Assembly: GCF_030439915.1 (NCBI RefSeq)
Contig: NZ_JAQFJG010000002.1
Coordinates: forward strand, 62,001-126,000
Length of the DNA: 64,000 nucleotides
Direction: 5' to 3'
From: Streptococcus sp. SPS1
GTDB taxonomy: Bacteria; Bacillota; Bacilli; Lactobacillales; Streptococcaceae
Shown here: positions 50,275-59,589 of the stretch, one piece after another
Position numbering within the stretch: the first letter of the stretch is position 1
How the letters are laid out: each line of letters opens with the position of its first letter
The notes under the pieces: generated by a model
The model's database searches: none
Seen by the model: the letters and a program-made list of their open reading frames with translations, nothing else
Told to the model about the DNA's origin: nothing
Program-made: the position numbers and the translations under genes

Positions 50275-50700
50275 CTACCTGTACTCTTTATCGTAAATCG
50301 GAGGAAGATTAAAATACCTGTCTTCAATCTTGATTCGGGGACAGAGTAAGCCATCTTGATAGACATAGCCTTCAAATGGAGGGTATTTATCCAAGCTTTC
50401 TAGGATGTCATCAGGCAAACATCTAAAATCATAATCCCTCAATGCCCCAGCACCAATCAATCTTTCAGTCAGATGTGCCTTGATTTCTTTTTCATATTTT
50501 TTGAGAAATATTTCTCGATTGATTTCAAAGAGAGCCCTATCGCCTTCATCCAACTCATAATAGCGGTCGTAGCCTGCAATCCAAGAGATATGAACACACA
50601 GTAGATGTTTTGCTATCTCTGGACAATAACCGATTGCAAACAAATTTTCCCTGTCGACTTGCCGATTTTCTATTGTGATATTTTGTATAAAGCGAGTCAT
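50275..50700 (-). CDS. Unknown cytoplasmic protein of the cassette
   Basis: This 141-aa protein reads from ATG 50700 with GGAG seven bases upstream. An earlier in-frame ATG at 50733 has no ribosome-binding site. It is mainly helical and charged, with a conserved-looking CPEIAKHLLCVHISWIAGYD and YPPFEGYVYQDGLLC. I do not recognise the family. Its spacing of 43 bases from the LRR gene and the common strand suggest one transcription unit. Downstream (50205-50245) is a short tandem repeat of ATTGTTTATATACATTT. Confidence 0.5.
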   Translation of the reverse strand: MTRFIQNITIENRQVDRENLFAIGYCPEIAKHLLCVHISWIAGYDRYYELDEGDRALFEINREIFLKKYEKEIKAHLTERLIGAGALRDYDFRCLPDDILESLDKYPPFEGYVYQDGLLCPRIKIEDRYFNLPPIYDKEYR

Positions 50701-50742
50701 AATAGTCTCCATTTTAAACATTGACTTAAGCAAACTTTCAAT

Positions 50743-52239
50743 CTAAAAATCCCTTAGCTCGTCAAATACTTGTAACAGTTTTTCTTTATTGATATTGAAT
50801 TCAGCTGGTATCAAATTTAAAAGATCAACAAGAGCAGCGTAGATGTCCTCCCGTTCGCTTGTTTCAATAAAACAGTTACGCTTGTCCATTTTATTAAAGC
50901 CTTCGGTATAAACTCTTACTAAGTCAGTGACTTGCTGCATCATTTCGTCAGCTGAACTCTTAACGAGCTTGCTAATACCAGCTCTCGTTTTTTTATATAG
51001 AGTAGCTGCCTTTTTTGCGTTTGCGGCTGAAATATTCTCTTGTCCATCCCATGAACGAAATGGATTGTTCAAGTTTTGTGCCAGCCATTCAGATTTTCTA
51101 GGTTTTTGAATCCAGAGATTTAGTCCCTTTTCTTGTTGTTTTTTATAATATGTTTTAGCTACTTTAGCGGCATCTTCGGGTAAGCTACTCATCCAAAACA
51201 TGTTTAGTTTCGGTAAATCTTCTGGTCTAGGAATATCTTTTGCGGTAAAGCCAAACAGGTCGACGGTTGAAAAAACGGCTAGTTCTTTGAATTCTGATAA
51301 TTTATAGAAATTACGGATGTTTCCTGGTTTTCCCCACAATCTCAATTCCCTAAGTTTAGGATAGCAACTCAAGACTTGTGCAAAATCGATTTCCAGAATA
51401 CCTGAGCAATGTAGAGCCCCTAAATCTTTTAATCCCTGGACTATGGGCACAGATTTATGAAGCAGTAACCGTAAATTAGCTCCATTTTCTTTGGCTTGGA
51501 TCTGACAGTTTTCGTTAAAGTCGCCAATTAAAATTAATTCTTCCAAATCATCGTTTAATTGAAGTTCCTTTACGCCGGTCATATCAAGGGTCAGTCTACG
51601 TAGATATGTATGAGAGAAATCTAACTTTGTTTGTTCATGGTTTTCAAGCTTTATCACATTCAAAAATGGATTGAACTGTAGATACTCGTATAAATTTTGA
51701 GGCCATTTGTTTAAGGTTAGTTCAGACAAGCAAGGGAAAACCTTCAATTCCAGAGCATCATCAAACTCTGTCAGTTTACTATTCAGATTTTGCCTAGAAA
51801 TAGCACATTCTTCCCCTAGAAATAGGACCGTTTCCTTGCTCTTATCCGCCTTTTTAAAGAAGTCTCTTTTCTCTTTTGGTATTTCTTGCCATTTTAGTTG
51901 CCTATAAACGTCGTAGCCATTTTCCCAAGAAACCGCATATGCATTGGTGCTTTCAGTCGTTAAAGGTGATCTATTTCCGATAAAAATATAATTGGCTGGG
52001 ACATTAATATCTACATAAATTAGGTGTAGGCCTCGTTCCCAGTACATAAAATCTTTGTAGAGTGGCTTCAATGAGGATAGTTCTTCTTCTTTAAGAGGTT
52101 GTTCTCCTACCCAGTCTAATGACAGAAGGATAGCCTTTAGCTTTTCTCCTTTCTCTTCTAACTTCGTTATTTGACAAGCTGTGTATTTTTTTAAATGGGT
52201 ATTGTAAACGCAATAGACGTCTCCAGCTTTTGCGAACAT
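50743..52239 (-). CDS. Leucine-rich-repeat-like cytoplasmic protein
   Basis: This 498-aa protein has no signal peptide. The N-terminal domain (AKAGDVYCVYNTHLKKYTAC and LLSLDWVGEQPL) is a small beta-barrel-like module seen in proteins annotated as 'gliding motility' or LRR proteins in other bacteria. About residues 165-360 hold irregular leucine-rich repeats (LKVFPCLSELTLNKWP; LRRLTLDMTGVKELQL; LRELRLWGKPGNIRNF). The C-terminal helical region (about 400-498) is charged. RBS AAGGAG precedes ATG 52239. It is the first gene of the cassette. Function unknown. Confidence 0.6.
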   Translation of the reverse strand: MFAKAGDVYCVYNTHLKKYTACQITKLEEKGEKLKAILLSLDWVGEQPLKEEELSSLKPLYKDFMYWERGLHLIYVDINVPANYIFIGNRSPLTTESTNAYAVSWENGYDVYRQLKWQEIPKEKRDFFKKADKSKETVLFLGEECAISRQNLNSKLTEFDDALELKVFPCLSELTLNKWPQNLYEYLQFNPFLNVIKLENHEQTKLDFSHTYLRRLTLDMTGVKELQLNDDLEELILIGDFNENCQIQAKENGANLRLLLHKSVPIVQGLKDLGALHCSGILEIDFAQVLSCYPKLRELRLWGKPGNIRNFYKLSEFKELAVFSTVDLFGFTAKDIPRPEDLPKLNMFWMSSLPEDAAKVAKTYYKKQQEKGLNLWIQKPRKSEWLAQNLNNPFRSWDGQENISAANAKKAATLYKKTRAGISKLVKSSADEMMQQVTDLVRVYTEGFNKMDKRNCFIETSEREDIYAALVDLLNLIPAEFNINKEKLLQVFDELRDF

Positions 52240-52599
52240 ATCAATTTCTCCTTAAATGTTTTTATAGTCCTTGGACAATTGAGATTTTTTATCAAATTAA
52301 CTCTTCTTAATGGCGTTGAAACAGTTAAAGTTGATTCAAGATTTTACTTCAGATAGATCTCTGGTCTATCAATAACTATGCCGGACTTCAATTCCAAAAA
52401 GTAATAATTTTTTAGGTTCCCATACTGTTCTAATCTAAACAAGTTGTATCTAGGACTTTGTCTAATAATATTATACCATTTTTTTAGATAGGGGCAGTGG
52501 TTGGCTGGATACTTCTCTTTATTTGAAAAGGAATGAAGCTAAAAAACCAGACAGAGTCTGGCTTTGCATTATTTATATCTGAGAAGTATTTTAGAATAA
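52240..52599. other. Intergenic region with cassette promoter
   Basis: A minus-strand extended -10 TGGTATAAT (hexamer 52475-52470) would give a leader of about 225 bases for the cassette at 52239. The hairpin AACCAGAC-AGA-GTCTGG (52545-52561) with T residues on the minus side terminates the MFS gene. No gene is seen. Confidence 0.55.
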
Positions 52600-53766
52600 T
52601 TAGAGAATTTTATCAGCTCTGTCCACTGTAAAGAGGGCCACAGTCATCAGGATATCGACGAGTAAGAGGGCAGCTACAGCTGGTACCCATGAGTGGAAAA
52701 GGTCAAAACTGTAACCAAAGAGAGTCGGTCCAAAGGCTGCTAGGATATAGCCTCCTGTTTGAGATAAACCAGACAATTGGGCAGTCTTTTCAGGGGCGCT
52801 TGTCTTGAGTGAAAAGTTGACCATGAGATAAGGGAAGAGGGCGCTGGTTGCGGTTCCGATGAGGAGATGGATGGCAAGCCAGTAAAAGAAATTACCGACT
52901 GGGAAAAAGAGCATGGAAATGCCGACCACACCAGCTAGTGAGACCAGAGTGAGCATGAGCTGACGGTCGCGAGTTGACAAGCTGGTTGTCAGGCTTGGGA
53001 TGGTCATTGAAAAAGGAATGCTGATCAGAGAGAAGATAGAAGTCAGCAAGCCAGCTTCGTGACTGGATAGGCCTGCATGGATGGCCATGGTAGGTAGCCA
53101 GGTCATAGCGGTGTAAAAGAGCAAGGATTGAAAACCTGCAAAGACAATAATTGCCCAGACCTGTTTATTATGCATAACCTTTGTTTGACTTTTTTGTTTG
53201 GTTTGTGGAGCCAGTCTGTGATTATAGCGGTGATTTGGGAGCCAGACCAAAAAAGTTGCTAGGCAGAGCAGGGTGAGGAGGATGATAAGTCCTTTCCAAG
53301 AACTGGCTTGTGTAATAGGCACAGCCAGATAGGAGGTCAGAGCCGTCGCAACCCCCATAGAGCTTACATATAAGGTGGTCAGAAAACCAATCTTCTTTGG
53401 TTGATTGGCTTGGATAAGACTAGGAAGCAGAACATTGATGACTGCGATACTTGCCCCAACCATCAAGGTTCCTAGATAGAGCAGAGGCAGATTGATTAGT
53501 CTAATGAGAGAACCGATGGTCAAGAAGAAGAGGCTGTAGGTGAAGAGATGCTCCAAGCCAATTTTCTGAGCCAGTCGGGTAGAAAATAGCGAGAAGAGAG
53601 TAAACATGAGGAGAGGAAGGCTGGTCAAGACACCAAGTGAACTAACTTCTACCTCCAGACCTTGCGAAATATCTCCCAAAATAATGGGTAAAACAGTAAA
53701 AGGAGTCCGCAAGGAAACACCAATCAGGATAATACCTGGAACAAAAAAGAGTGATTGCTTTTTCAT
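52600..53766 (-). CDS. MFS transporter, CynX/NimT type
   Basis: This 388-aa protein has 12 predicted membrane helices and the pattern of the cyanate/nitroimidazole-type MFS carriers (GVSLRTPFTVLPIILGDISQ near the start; GAFPYL-like region LFPYLMVNFSLKTSAPEKTA near 310-330). Substrate unknown. AAGAGGTATT precedes the ATG at 53766. It is divergent from the glycosyltransferase gene. Confidence 0.85.
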   Translation of the reverse strand: MKKQSLFFVPGIILIGVSLRTPFTVLPIILGDISQGLEVEVSSLGVLTSLPLLMFTLFSLFSTRLAQKIGLEHLFTYSLFFLTIGSLIRLINLPLLYLGTLMVGASIAVINVLLPSLIQANQPKKIGFLTTLYVSSMGVATALTSYLAVPITQASSWKGLIILLTLLCLATFLVWLPNHRYNHRLAPQTKQKSQTKVMHNKQVWAIIVFAGFQSLLFYTAMTWLPTMAIHAGLSSHEAGLLTSIFSLISIPFSMTIPSLTTSLSTRDRQLMLTLVSLAGVVGISMLFFPVGNFFYWLAIHLLIGTATSALFPYLMVNFSLKTSAPEKTAQLSGLSQTGGYILAAFGPTLFGYSFDLFHSWVPAVAALLLVDILMTVALFTVDRADKIL

Positions 53767-53920
53767 ATAATACCTCTTCTAGCTGATTTTAATAACAGCT
53801 TATTTTAAGGTTTTTTCCTTATAATGTCAAGTAAGGTTTCTGGCTTTCAAGATAAAAATGGGAAAGTCTTGAAAATTATGATAAAATAGTGGAAGGAAAT
53901 CTATACATTGGAGAAAAACT

Positions 53921-54751
53921 GTGTCTGAAAAGCAAAAAATCAGCGTATTGATGTCGGTCTATATCAAGGAAAATCCGACATTTTTAAAGGATGCTATTGA
54001 GAGTGTTCAAAATCAGACCCTGAAACCGAGCGAATTGGTTCTGGTTGAGGATGGGCCTTTGACACCTGAGCTCTATCAGGTGTTAGACCAAGTGGAAGCC
54101 CAGTCTGATATTCCAGTGAAACGCTATCCTCTTGAGCAGAATCAAGGTTTGGGTCTGGCTCTTCGACAGGGTGTTTTGCAGTGTCAGTATGATATTATTG
54201 CCCGTATGGATACGGATGATATAGCAGTTCCAGATCGTTTTGAGAAACAGGTTCAGCTAATGGAGAAGGACAACCTCGACCTATTAGGTGGCCATATTGC
54301 AGAGTTTATTGATAATCCTGATGAGATTGTTTCTTACCGTCGTGTTCCGACTCAACATGCAGAGATTGTAGCTTATCAAAGGATGAGAAGTGCCTTTAAC
54401 CACATGACTGTCATGTTCAAGAAGGACATGGTTCTCAAGGCAGGCAACTATGAGGATGGGCTTTATATGGAAGATGACCTCCTCTGGCTCAATATGATTG
54501 CTGCAGGAGCCAAGACTGGAAATCTGGATCAAATCTTGTGTAAGGTTCGTGTCGGAGCAGGGATGTTTGAGCGTCGTGGGGGACTGCGTTACCTCAAACT
54601 CTATCGTCAAGCTCGTCAGCGCATACTGAAGAGAGGGCAAATTTCTTACATGGAGTATGCCAAGAGTGTTGCCATTCAGATGGTTGTTGCCCTTTGTCCC
54701 GGATTTGTCCGACAGTTTATTTTTATGAAACTGTTAAGAAAAAGCAATTAA
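53921..54751 (+). CDS. Family 2 glycosyltransferase
   Basis: This 276-aa GT-A glycosyltransferase starts with GTG at 53921, seven bases after GGAG. Motifs ISVLMSVYIKENPTFLKDAI, VLVEDGPL and RMDTDDIAVPDRFEKQ (the DXD motif for nucleotide-sugar binding) are present, followed by LYMEDDLLWLNMIAAGA (EDD acceptor-side motif). No large membrane domain occurs. The sugar donor and acceptor are unknown. The CapD-like dehydratase downstream, past a BOX element, suggests surface polysaccharide synthesis. Confidence 0.88.
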   Translation: MSEKQKISVLMSVYIKENPTFLKDAIESVQNQTLKPSELVLVEDGPLTPELYQVLDQVEAQSDIPVKRYPLEQNQGLGLALRQGVLQCQYDIIARMDTDDIAVPDRFEKQVQLMEKDNLDLLGGHIAEFIDNPDEIVSYRRVPTQHAEIVAYQRMRSAFNHMTVMFKKDMVLKAGNYEDGLYMEDDLLWLNMIAAGAKTGNLDQILCKVRVGAGMFERRGGLRYLKLYRQARQRILKRGQISYMEYAKSVAIQMVVALCPGFVRQFIFMKLLRKSN

Positions 54752-54800
54752 AAGATTGTAGCAAATCGTAAACTAGAGAAAAAGTGTTATAATAACAATA

Positions 54801-54953
54801 TAATGCTCTTCGAAAATCTCTTCAAACCGCGTCAACGTCGCCTTGCCGTATATATGTGACTGACTTCGTCAGTCTCATCTACAACCTCAAAACAGTGTTT
54901 TGAGCAGCCTGCGGCTAGTTTCCTAGTTTGCTCTTTGATTTTCATTGAGTATA
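54801..54953 (+). repeat. BOX element, boxA-boxB-boxC
   Basis: BoxA (TGCTCTTCGAAAATCTCTTC, through GTCGCCTTGCCGTA), boxB (GACTGACTTCGTCAGTCTCA, through CAAAACAGTGTTTTGAGC) and boxC (AGCCTGCGGCTAGTTTCCTA, through TTCATTGAGTATA) are complete and in canonical order. It lies between the glycosyltransferase and CapD-like genes and could form a stable hairpin in a read-through transcript. Confidence 0.95.
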
Positions 54954-54987
54954 ATCATCCAGCTCTTTTAAGGAGGAGTAAATTTCT

Positions 54988-56838
54988 ATGAATAAAAAAC
55001 TCACAGATTATGTCATTGATCTGGTGGAAATTTTAAATAAACAACAAAAGCAGGTTTTCTGGGGAATATTTGATATTTTCAGTATGGTGGTTTCCATCAT
55101 TGTATCTTATATTTTATTTTATGGGCTGATTAATCCAGCACCTGTTGACTACATTATCTATACGAGTTTGGCCTTCCTGTTCTATCAATTGATGATTGGA
55201 TTTTGGGGGTTGAACGCTAGTATTAGTCGTTACAGCAAGATTACGGACTTTATGAAAATCTTTTTTGGTGTGACTGCCAGCAGCGTCTTGTCATATAGTA
55301 TCTGCTATGCCTTCTTGCCACTCTTCTCCATCCGTTTCATCATTCTCTTTATCTTGTTGAGTACCTTCTTGATTTTATTGCCACGGATTACTTGGCAACT
55401 AATCTATTCAAGACGAAAAAAAGGCAGTGGTGATGGGGAACACCGTCGAACCTTCTTGATTGGTGCTGGTGATGGTGGGGCCCTCTTTATGGATAGTTAC
55501 CAACATCCAACCAGTGATTTGGAACTTGTTGGTATTTTGGACAAGGATTCTAAGAAAAAGGGCCAAAAACTTGGTGGAATTCCTGTTTTGGGTTCATATG
55601 ATGATCTGCCTGAATTAGCCAAACGCCACCAAATCGAACGTGTTATTGTTGCGATTCCGTCGCTTGATCCGTCAGAATATGAGCGTATCTTGCAGATGTG
55701 TAATAAGCTGGGTGTCAAATGTTACAAGATGCCTAAGGTTGAAACTGTTGTTCAAGGTCTTCACCAAGCAGCTACTGGCTTCCAAAAAATTGATATTACG
55801 GACCTTTTAGGCCGTCAGGAAATTCGTCTTGACGAATCGCGTCTGGGCGCAGAACTGACAGGTAAGACAATCTTGGTTACAGGTGCTGGAGGTTCAATCG
55901 GTTCTGAAATCTGTCGCCAAGTTAGTCGCTTCAATCCTGAACGCATCGTCTTGCTTGGTCATGGGGAAAACTCAATCTACCTTGTTTATCATGAATTGAT
56001 TCGTAAGTTCCAAGGGATTGATTATGTACCTGTGATTGCTGACATTCAAGACTACGGTCGTCTCTTGCAAGTCTTTGAGCAGTACAAGCCAGCTATTGTT
56101 TATCATGCAGCTGCCCACAAACACGTTCCTATGATGGAGCGCAATCCAAAAGAAGCCTTCAAAAACAATATCCGTGGAACTTACAACGTTGCTAAGGCTG
56201 TTGATGAAGCCAAAGTACCTAAGATGGTTATGATTTCGACAGATAAGGCGGTTAATCCACCCAATGTTATGGGAGCAACCAAGCGCGTGGCGGAGTTGAT
56301 TGTCACTGGCTTTAACCAACGTAGCCAAACGACCTACTGTGCAGTTCGTTTTGGGAATGTACTTGGTAGCCGTGGTAGTGTCATTCCAGTCTTTGAACGT
56401 CAAATTGCTGAAGGTGGGCCTGTAACGGTCACAGACTTCCGCATGACCCGTTACTTCATGACCATTCCAGAAGCTAGCCGTTTGGTTATTCACGCTGGTG
56501 CTTATGCTAAAGATGGAGAAGTCTTTATCCTTGATATGGGCAAACCAGTCAAAATTTATGATTTGGCCAAGAAAATGGTCCTTCTAAGTGGACACACCGA
56601 AAGCGAAATTCCAATTGTTGAAGTTGGAATCCGCCCAGGTGAAAAACTCTACGAAGAACTCTTGGTATCAACCGAACTTGTTGATAATCAGGTTATGGAT
56701 AAGATTTTCGTTGGTAAGGTTAATGTTATGCCTCTAGAAGCCATCGATCAAAAGATTGAAGAGTTCCGCACTCTTAGTGGAGATGAGTTGAAGCAAGCCA
56801 TTATCGCCTTTGCCAATCAAACCACCCACGTTGAATAA
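54988..56838 (+). CDS. CapD-like UDP-sugar 4,6-dehydratase / polysaccharide protein
   Basis: This 616-aa membrane protein has four N-terminal membrane helices (about 20-135), then a CoA-binding-like Rossmann unit (TFLIGAGDGGALFMDSYQH). The extended SDR domain has TGAGGSIGSEICRQVSRF (about 295) and VMISTDKAVNPPNVMGATKR. The Ser-Met-Lys triad replaces the usual Tyr, as in inverting UDP-GlcNAc dehydratases (FlaA1/PglF/WbpM type). It probably acts on UDP-GlcNAc at the inner face of the membrane to provide deoxy-amino sugars for a surface glycan; the substrate is inferred. Confidence 0.9.
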   Translation: MNKKLTDYVIDLVEILNKQQKQVFWGIFDIFSMVVSIIVSYILFYGLINPAPVDYIIYTSLAFLFYQLMIGFWGLNASISRYSKITDFMKIFFGVTASSVLSYSICYAFLPLFSIRFIILFILLSTFLILLPRITWQLIYSRRKKGSGDGEHRRTFLIGAGDGGALFMDSYQHPTSDLELVGILDKDSKKKGQKLGGIPVLGSYDDLPELAKRHQIERVIVAIPSLDPSEYERILQMCNKLGVKCYKMPKVETVVQGLHQAATGFQKIDITDLLGRQEIRLDESRLGAELTGKTILVTGAGGSIGSEICRQVSRFNPERIVLLGHGENSIYLVYHELIRKFQGIDYVPVIADIQDYGRLLQVFEQYKPAIVYHAAAHKHVPMMERNPKEAFKNNIRGTYNVAKAVDEAKVPKMVMISTDKAVNPPNVMGATKRVAELIVTGFNQRSQTTYCAVRFGNVLGSRGSVIPVFERQIAEGGPVTVTDFRMTRYFMTIPEASRLVIHAGAYAKDGEVFILDMGKPVKIYDLAKKMVLLSGHTESEIPIVEVGIRPGEKLYEELLVSTELVDNQVMDKIFVGKVNVMPLEAIDQKIEEFRTLSGDELKQAIIAFANQTTHVE

Positions 56839-56840
56839 AA

Positions 56841-57128
56841 AAGAAAACGCATATTATCAGGACTTGAAACCTTGGTAGTATGCGTTTTGTTATGTAGAGA
56901 TTTATACTCTTCGAAAATCTCTTCAAACCACGTCAACGTCGCCTTGCCGTATGTATGGTTACTGACTTCGTCAGTTTCATCTACAGCCTCAAAACCATGT
57001 TTTGAGCTGACTTCGTCAGTTCTATCTGCAATCTCGAAACAGTGTTTTGAGCAGCCTGCGGTTACTTTCCTGGTTTGCTCTTTGATTTTCATTGAGTATT
57101 ACTTCATTTTCTTCTGAAATGGAGTTGT
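56841..57128 (+). repeat. Dispersed hairpin repeat, copy 3, split by a BOX element
   Basis: The hairpin AAAACGCATATTATCAGG...TAGTATGCGTTTT and TTATGTAGAGATT are followed by a complete BOX. The rest of the repeat then resumes (ACTTCATTTTCTTCTGAAAT, GGAGTTGTTG). Removing 56902-57099 restores the structure seen uninterrupted at 28616-28710. Confidence 0.7.
56902..57099 (+). repeat. BOX element, boxA-boxB-boxB-boxC
   Basis: BoxA (TATACTCTTCGAAAATCTCT) is followed by two boxB units, each with TGACTTCGTCAGT and a GTTTTGAGC end, then boxC (AGCCTGCGGTTACTTTCCTG, TTCATTGAGTAT). It has inserted in another repeat, with TA at the border. Confidence 0.93.
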
Positions 57129-57141
57129 TGCCCAGTCTATG

Positions 57142-57774
57142 TTATTGAAAATACGCCAAAACCTCTAAGGGTTTGTGGGCGATATAATCAGGCTGATAGT
57201 TTAGTAGATCTGCTTGCTCTCCAAATCCCCAAGTGACGGCCAATTTCTGAATGCCTGTTTCTTGAGCTCCCAGCATATCAAACTTGGTATCTCCGATGAT
57301 GATGGCTTGTTCCGGTGCTAGTTGATGTGTCTGCAAGGCTTGGCGAATGACATCTGCCTTATGGGGTGCTTCAGGGCTGGAACCATAAATGCCATCAAAG
57401 AAATGATAGATTCCCAAGTTTTTAGTCATGTCTTGAGCAGTAGGTGTATTCTTTGTCGTGGTGATGTAGAGAGGATAATTGCTTGATAATTCCTCAAGCA
57501 AGTCTACAATCTGAGGAAAGAGTTGAGCTTCATGGATTCCTTTTGCCTTGTAGTAAGAACGGTATATCTGGACAGCCTCAAAAATTTGTTCTTTAGGCAG
57601 GCAGGCCGCAAAACTACTTTCGAGAGGTGGCCCCATAAAACCACGAATCGTTTTGGCATCAGGGCTAGGCACCCCCAGCTCCTTAAAGGTATGGGTAAAG
57701 GCATTGTGAATCCCGATAGAACTGTCAACGAGGGTTCCATCCAGATCGAAAAAGATAGCTGTGATAGAGGTCAT
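57142..57774 (-). CDS. HAD-superfamily phosphatase (phosphoglycolate phosphatase-like)
   Basis: This 210-aa HAD hydrolase has motif I FFDLDGTLVDSS (nucleophile Asp and acid/base Asp), motif II YITTTKN, motif III Lys in EAPHKADVIRQAL and motif IV IIGDTKFDMLGA. A helical cap lies at about 15-80. The Gph-like class acts on small sugar or glycolate phosphates; the true substrate is unknown. It lies 21 bases after sdaAA on the same strand, so it is likely in that operon. Confidence 0.88.
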   Translation of the reverse strand: MTSITAIFFDLDGTLVDSSIGIHNAFTHTFKELGVPSPDAKTIRGFMGPPLESSFAACLPKEQIFEAVQIYRSYYKAKGIHEAQLFPQIVDLLEELSSNYPLYITTTKNTPTAQDMTKNLGIYHFFDGIYGSSPEAPHKADVIRQALQTHQLAPEQAIIIGDTKFDMLGAQETGIQKLAVTWGFGEQADLLNYQPDYIAHKPLEVLAYFQ

Positions 57775-57795
57775 GGTTTCTCCTATTTGATAAGC

Positions 57796-58668
57796 TTATT
57801 CTCCGAAAATTTCTTTTTGGAGGCGACGACCAGTTGGGGTAGCAGCTAGTCCACCTTCAGCTGTTTCACGGAAGGCAGTTGGCATGCTTGCTCCTACTTG
57901 GTACATGGCATCGATAACTTCATCCACAGGAATTTTAGATTCGATACCTGCCAGGGCCATGTCTGCTGCGATGAAGGCAAAGCTAGCTCCCATAGCATTG
58001 CGCTTGACACAGGGAACTTCAACCAAGCCGGCAACAGGGTCACAGATGAGGCCTAGCATGTTTTTAATGACAAAGGCAATGGCCTGACTGGCCTGATAAG
58101 GTGTTCCACCGGCAGCTAGAGTCAAGGCAGCAGCACTCATAGCAGAGGCCGAACCAACCTCGGCCTGACAGCCACCTTCAGCACCTGAGATAGAGGCGTT
58201 GTTTGCGATGACTAGTCCAAAGGCACCGGCAGCAAAGAGGAAATTCAGCTGTTGCTCGTGGCTGAGGTCTAATTTTTCAATAGCAGCTGTTAGAACTGAA
58301 GGCAGACAGCCAGCACTTCCAGCGGTCGGAGTGGCACAGACCAAGCCCATTTTGGCATTGTGCTCATTGACTGCAATGGCATTTCGGGCAGCTGAGAGAA
58401 TCGTGTAATCTGATAAAGTTTTTCCGTTTTTGATGTAGTGATCCAATTTGGCAGCATCTCCACCTGTCAGGCCACTACGAGATTTATTTTCATTGAGGCC
58501 AAGTTGGACAGAGGCTTTCATGACCTCCAGATTGCGTTCCATGAGAAGGAGGACTTCTTCACGTTCGCGACCGGTCAATTCAAACTCAGTTGTAATCATG
58601 AGTTCTGCGACATTTCCTTGAAAGTCCAGATCTGCTTGCTCGACCAATTCTTTAATAGAATAAAACAT
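57796..58668 (-). CDS. sdaAA: L-serine dehydratase, alpha subunit
   Basis: This 290-aa iron-sulfur enzyme subunit deaminates L-serine to pyruvate and ammonia. Cys residues of the 4Fe-4S site occur in CATPTAGSAGCLPS, LICDPVAGLVEVPC and related contexts. SGAEGGCQAEVGSASAMSA is characteristic. It works with the beta subunit encoded eight bases upstream. RBS AGGAGGAAG precedes the ATG. Confidence 0.95.
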   Translation of the reverse strand: MFYSIKELVEQADLDFQGNVAELMITTEFELTGREREEVLLLMERNLEVMKASVQLGLNENKSRSGLTGGDAAKLDHYIKNGKTLSDYTILSAARNAIAVNEHNAKMGLVCATPTAGSAGCLPSVLTAAIEKLDLSHEQQLNFLFAAGAFGLVIANNASISGAEGGCQAEVGSASAMSAAALTLAAGGTPYQASQAIAFVIKNMLGLICDPVAGLVEVPCVKRNAMGASFAFIAADMALAGIESKIPVDEVIDAMYQVGASMPTAFRETAEGGLAATPTGRRLQKEIFGE

Positions 58669-58676
58669 GCTTCCTC

Positions 58677-59348
58677 CTATTTAAAGAAATTGACATTGTG
58701 GAGATGAGGGATTTTTCGAATTTCTTCGATGGCCTCATCACAGTTGCGACTGTCAACTTCGATAATCATAATAGCTTTTTCACCAGCTTTTTCACGAGTA
58801 ACATTCATCTGGGCGATATTGATACCATAGCGTGAAAGGGCCTCTGTTACGAGGGCAATCATGCCTGGAATATCTTGATGAACAATGATGATAGTCGGTG
58901 TATTCATATTGAGAGAGACGGCAAAGCCATTGAGTTCGGTTACCTGAATATTCCCGCCACCGATAGAAATACCAGTCACGCTGATAGTCTTGTGGGCATT
59001 TTTGACGGTAATTTTAGTGGTATTAGGATGAGGAGCATTACTGTCTTTCTGAATGGTCCAGACAATCTTGATGCCACGCTTGTGGGCAATCTCCAGACTA
59101 TTTGGGATTTCAGGATCATCTGTATCCATGCCTAAAATACCTGCAACAAGGGCTAGGTCTGTTCCGTGACCACGATAGGTTTTGGCAAATGAGTTAAATA
59201 GTTGGAATTCGACTTCTGTCGGAGTATCATCAAAAATGGAAGAAACAATCTTCCCAATACGAACAGCACCAGCGGTATGGCTACTAGATGGGCCAATCAT
59301 AACTGGTCCGATGATATCAAAGACAGATTGAAAACGAAGTGATTTCAT
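58677..59348 (-). CDS. sdaAB: L-serine dehydratase, beta subunit
   Basis: This 223-aa subunit has the SDH_beta domain (FDIIGPVMIGPSSSHTAGAV; YRGHGTDLALVAGILGMDTD) and a C-terminal ACT domain (about 148-223, PTIIIVHQDIPGMIALVTEA). It is first gene of the sdaAB-HAD operon, with AAGGGGAAAC before its ATG at 59348. Confidence 0.95.
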   Translation of the reverse strand: MKSLRFQSVFDIIGPVMIGPSSSHTAGAVRIGKIVSSIFDDTPTEVEFQLFNSFAKTYRGHGTDLALVAGILGMDTDDPEIPNSLEIAHKRGIKIVWTIQKDSNAPHPNTTKITVKNAHKTISVTGISIGGGNIQVTELNGFAVSLNMNTPTIIIVHQDIPGMIALVTEALSRYGINIAQMNVTREKAGEKAIMIIEVDSRNCDEAIEEIRKIPHLHNVNFFK

Positions 59349-59504
59349 CAGTTTCCCCTTATAAAAATTCTTATCTCTATTATATCAAAGAATAAAGGTC
59401 TTGACTTTAATTGTAGATGAAAACCTTTCTAATACCTCAAATAGCATAAAAATAGTATCTTTTATGACAAAAAACACATTATTTAGGGAAATAAAAAATA
59501 ATTT

Positions 59505-59558
59505 TGTAATATTTCTACATAAAAGTGTCAAGAAACGGTAATATTTAAAGGGTATGAT
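59505..59558 (+). promoter_or_regulatory. Promoter with candidate WalR/VicR box
   Basis: TGTCAA-GAAAC-GGTAAT (59526-59542) fits the WalR pattern TGTNAN-N5-TGTNAN with one mismatch. TATGAT (59553-59558) is the likely -10. WalRK control is expected for wall hydrolase genes of this type. Confidence 0.55.
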
Positions 59559-59589
59559 AGAACTATAGAAAGAAGGAGAATTTTCGAAT

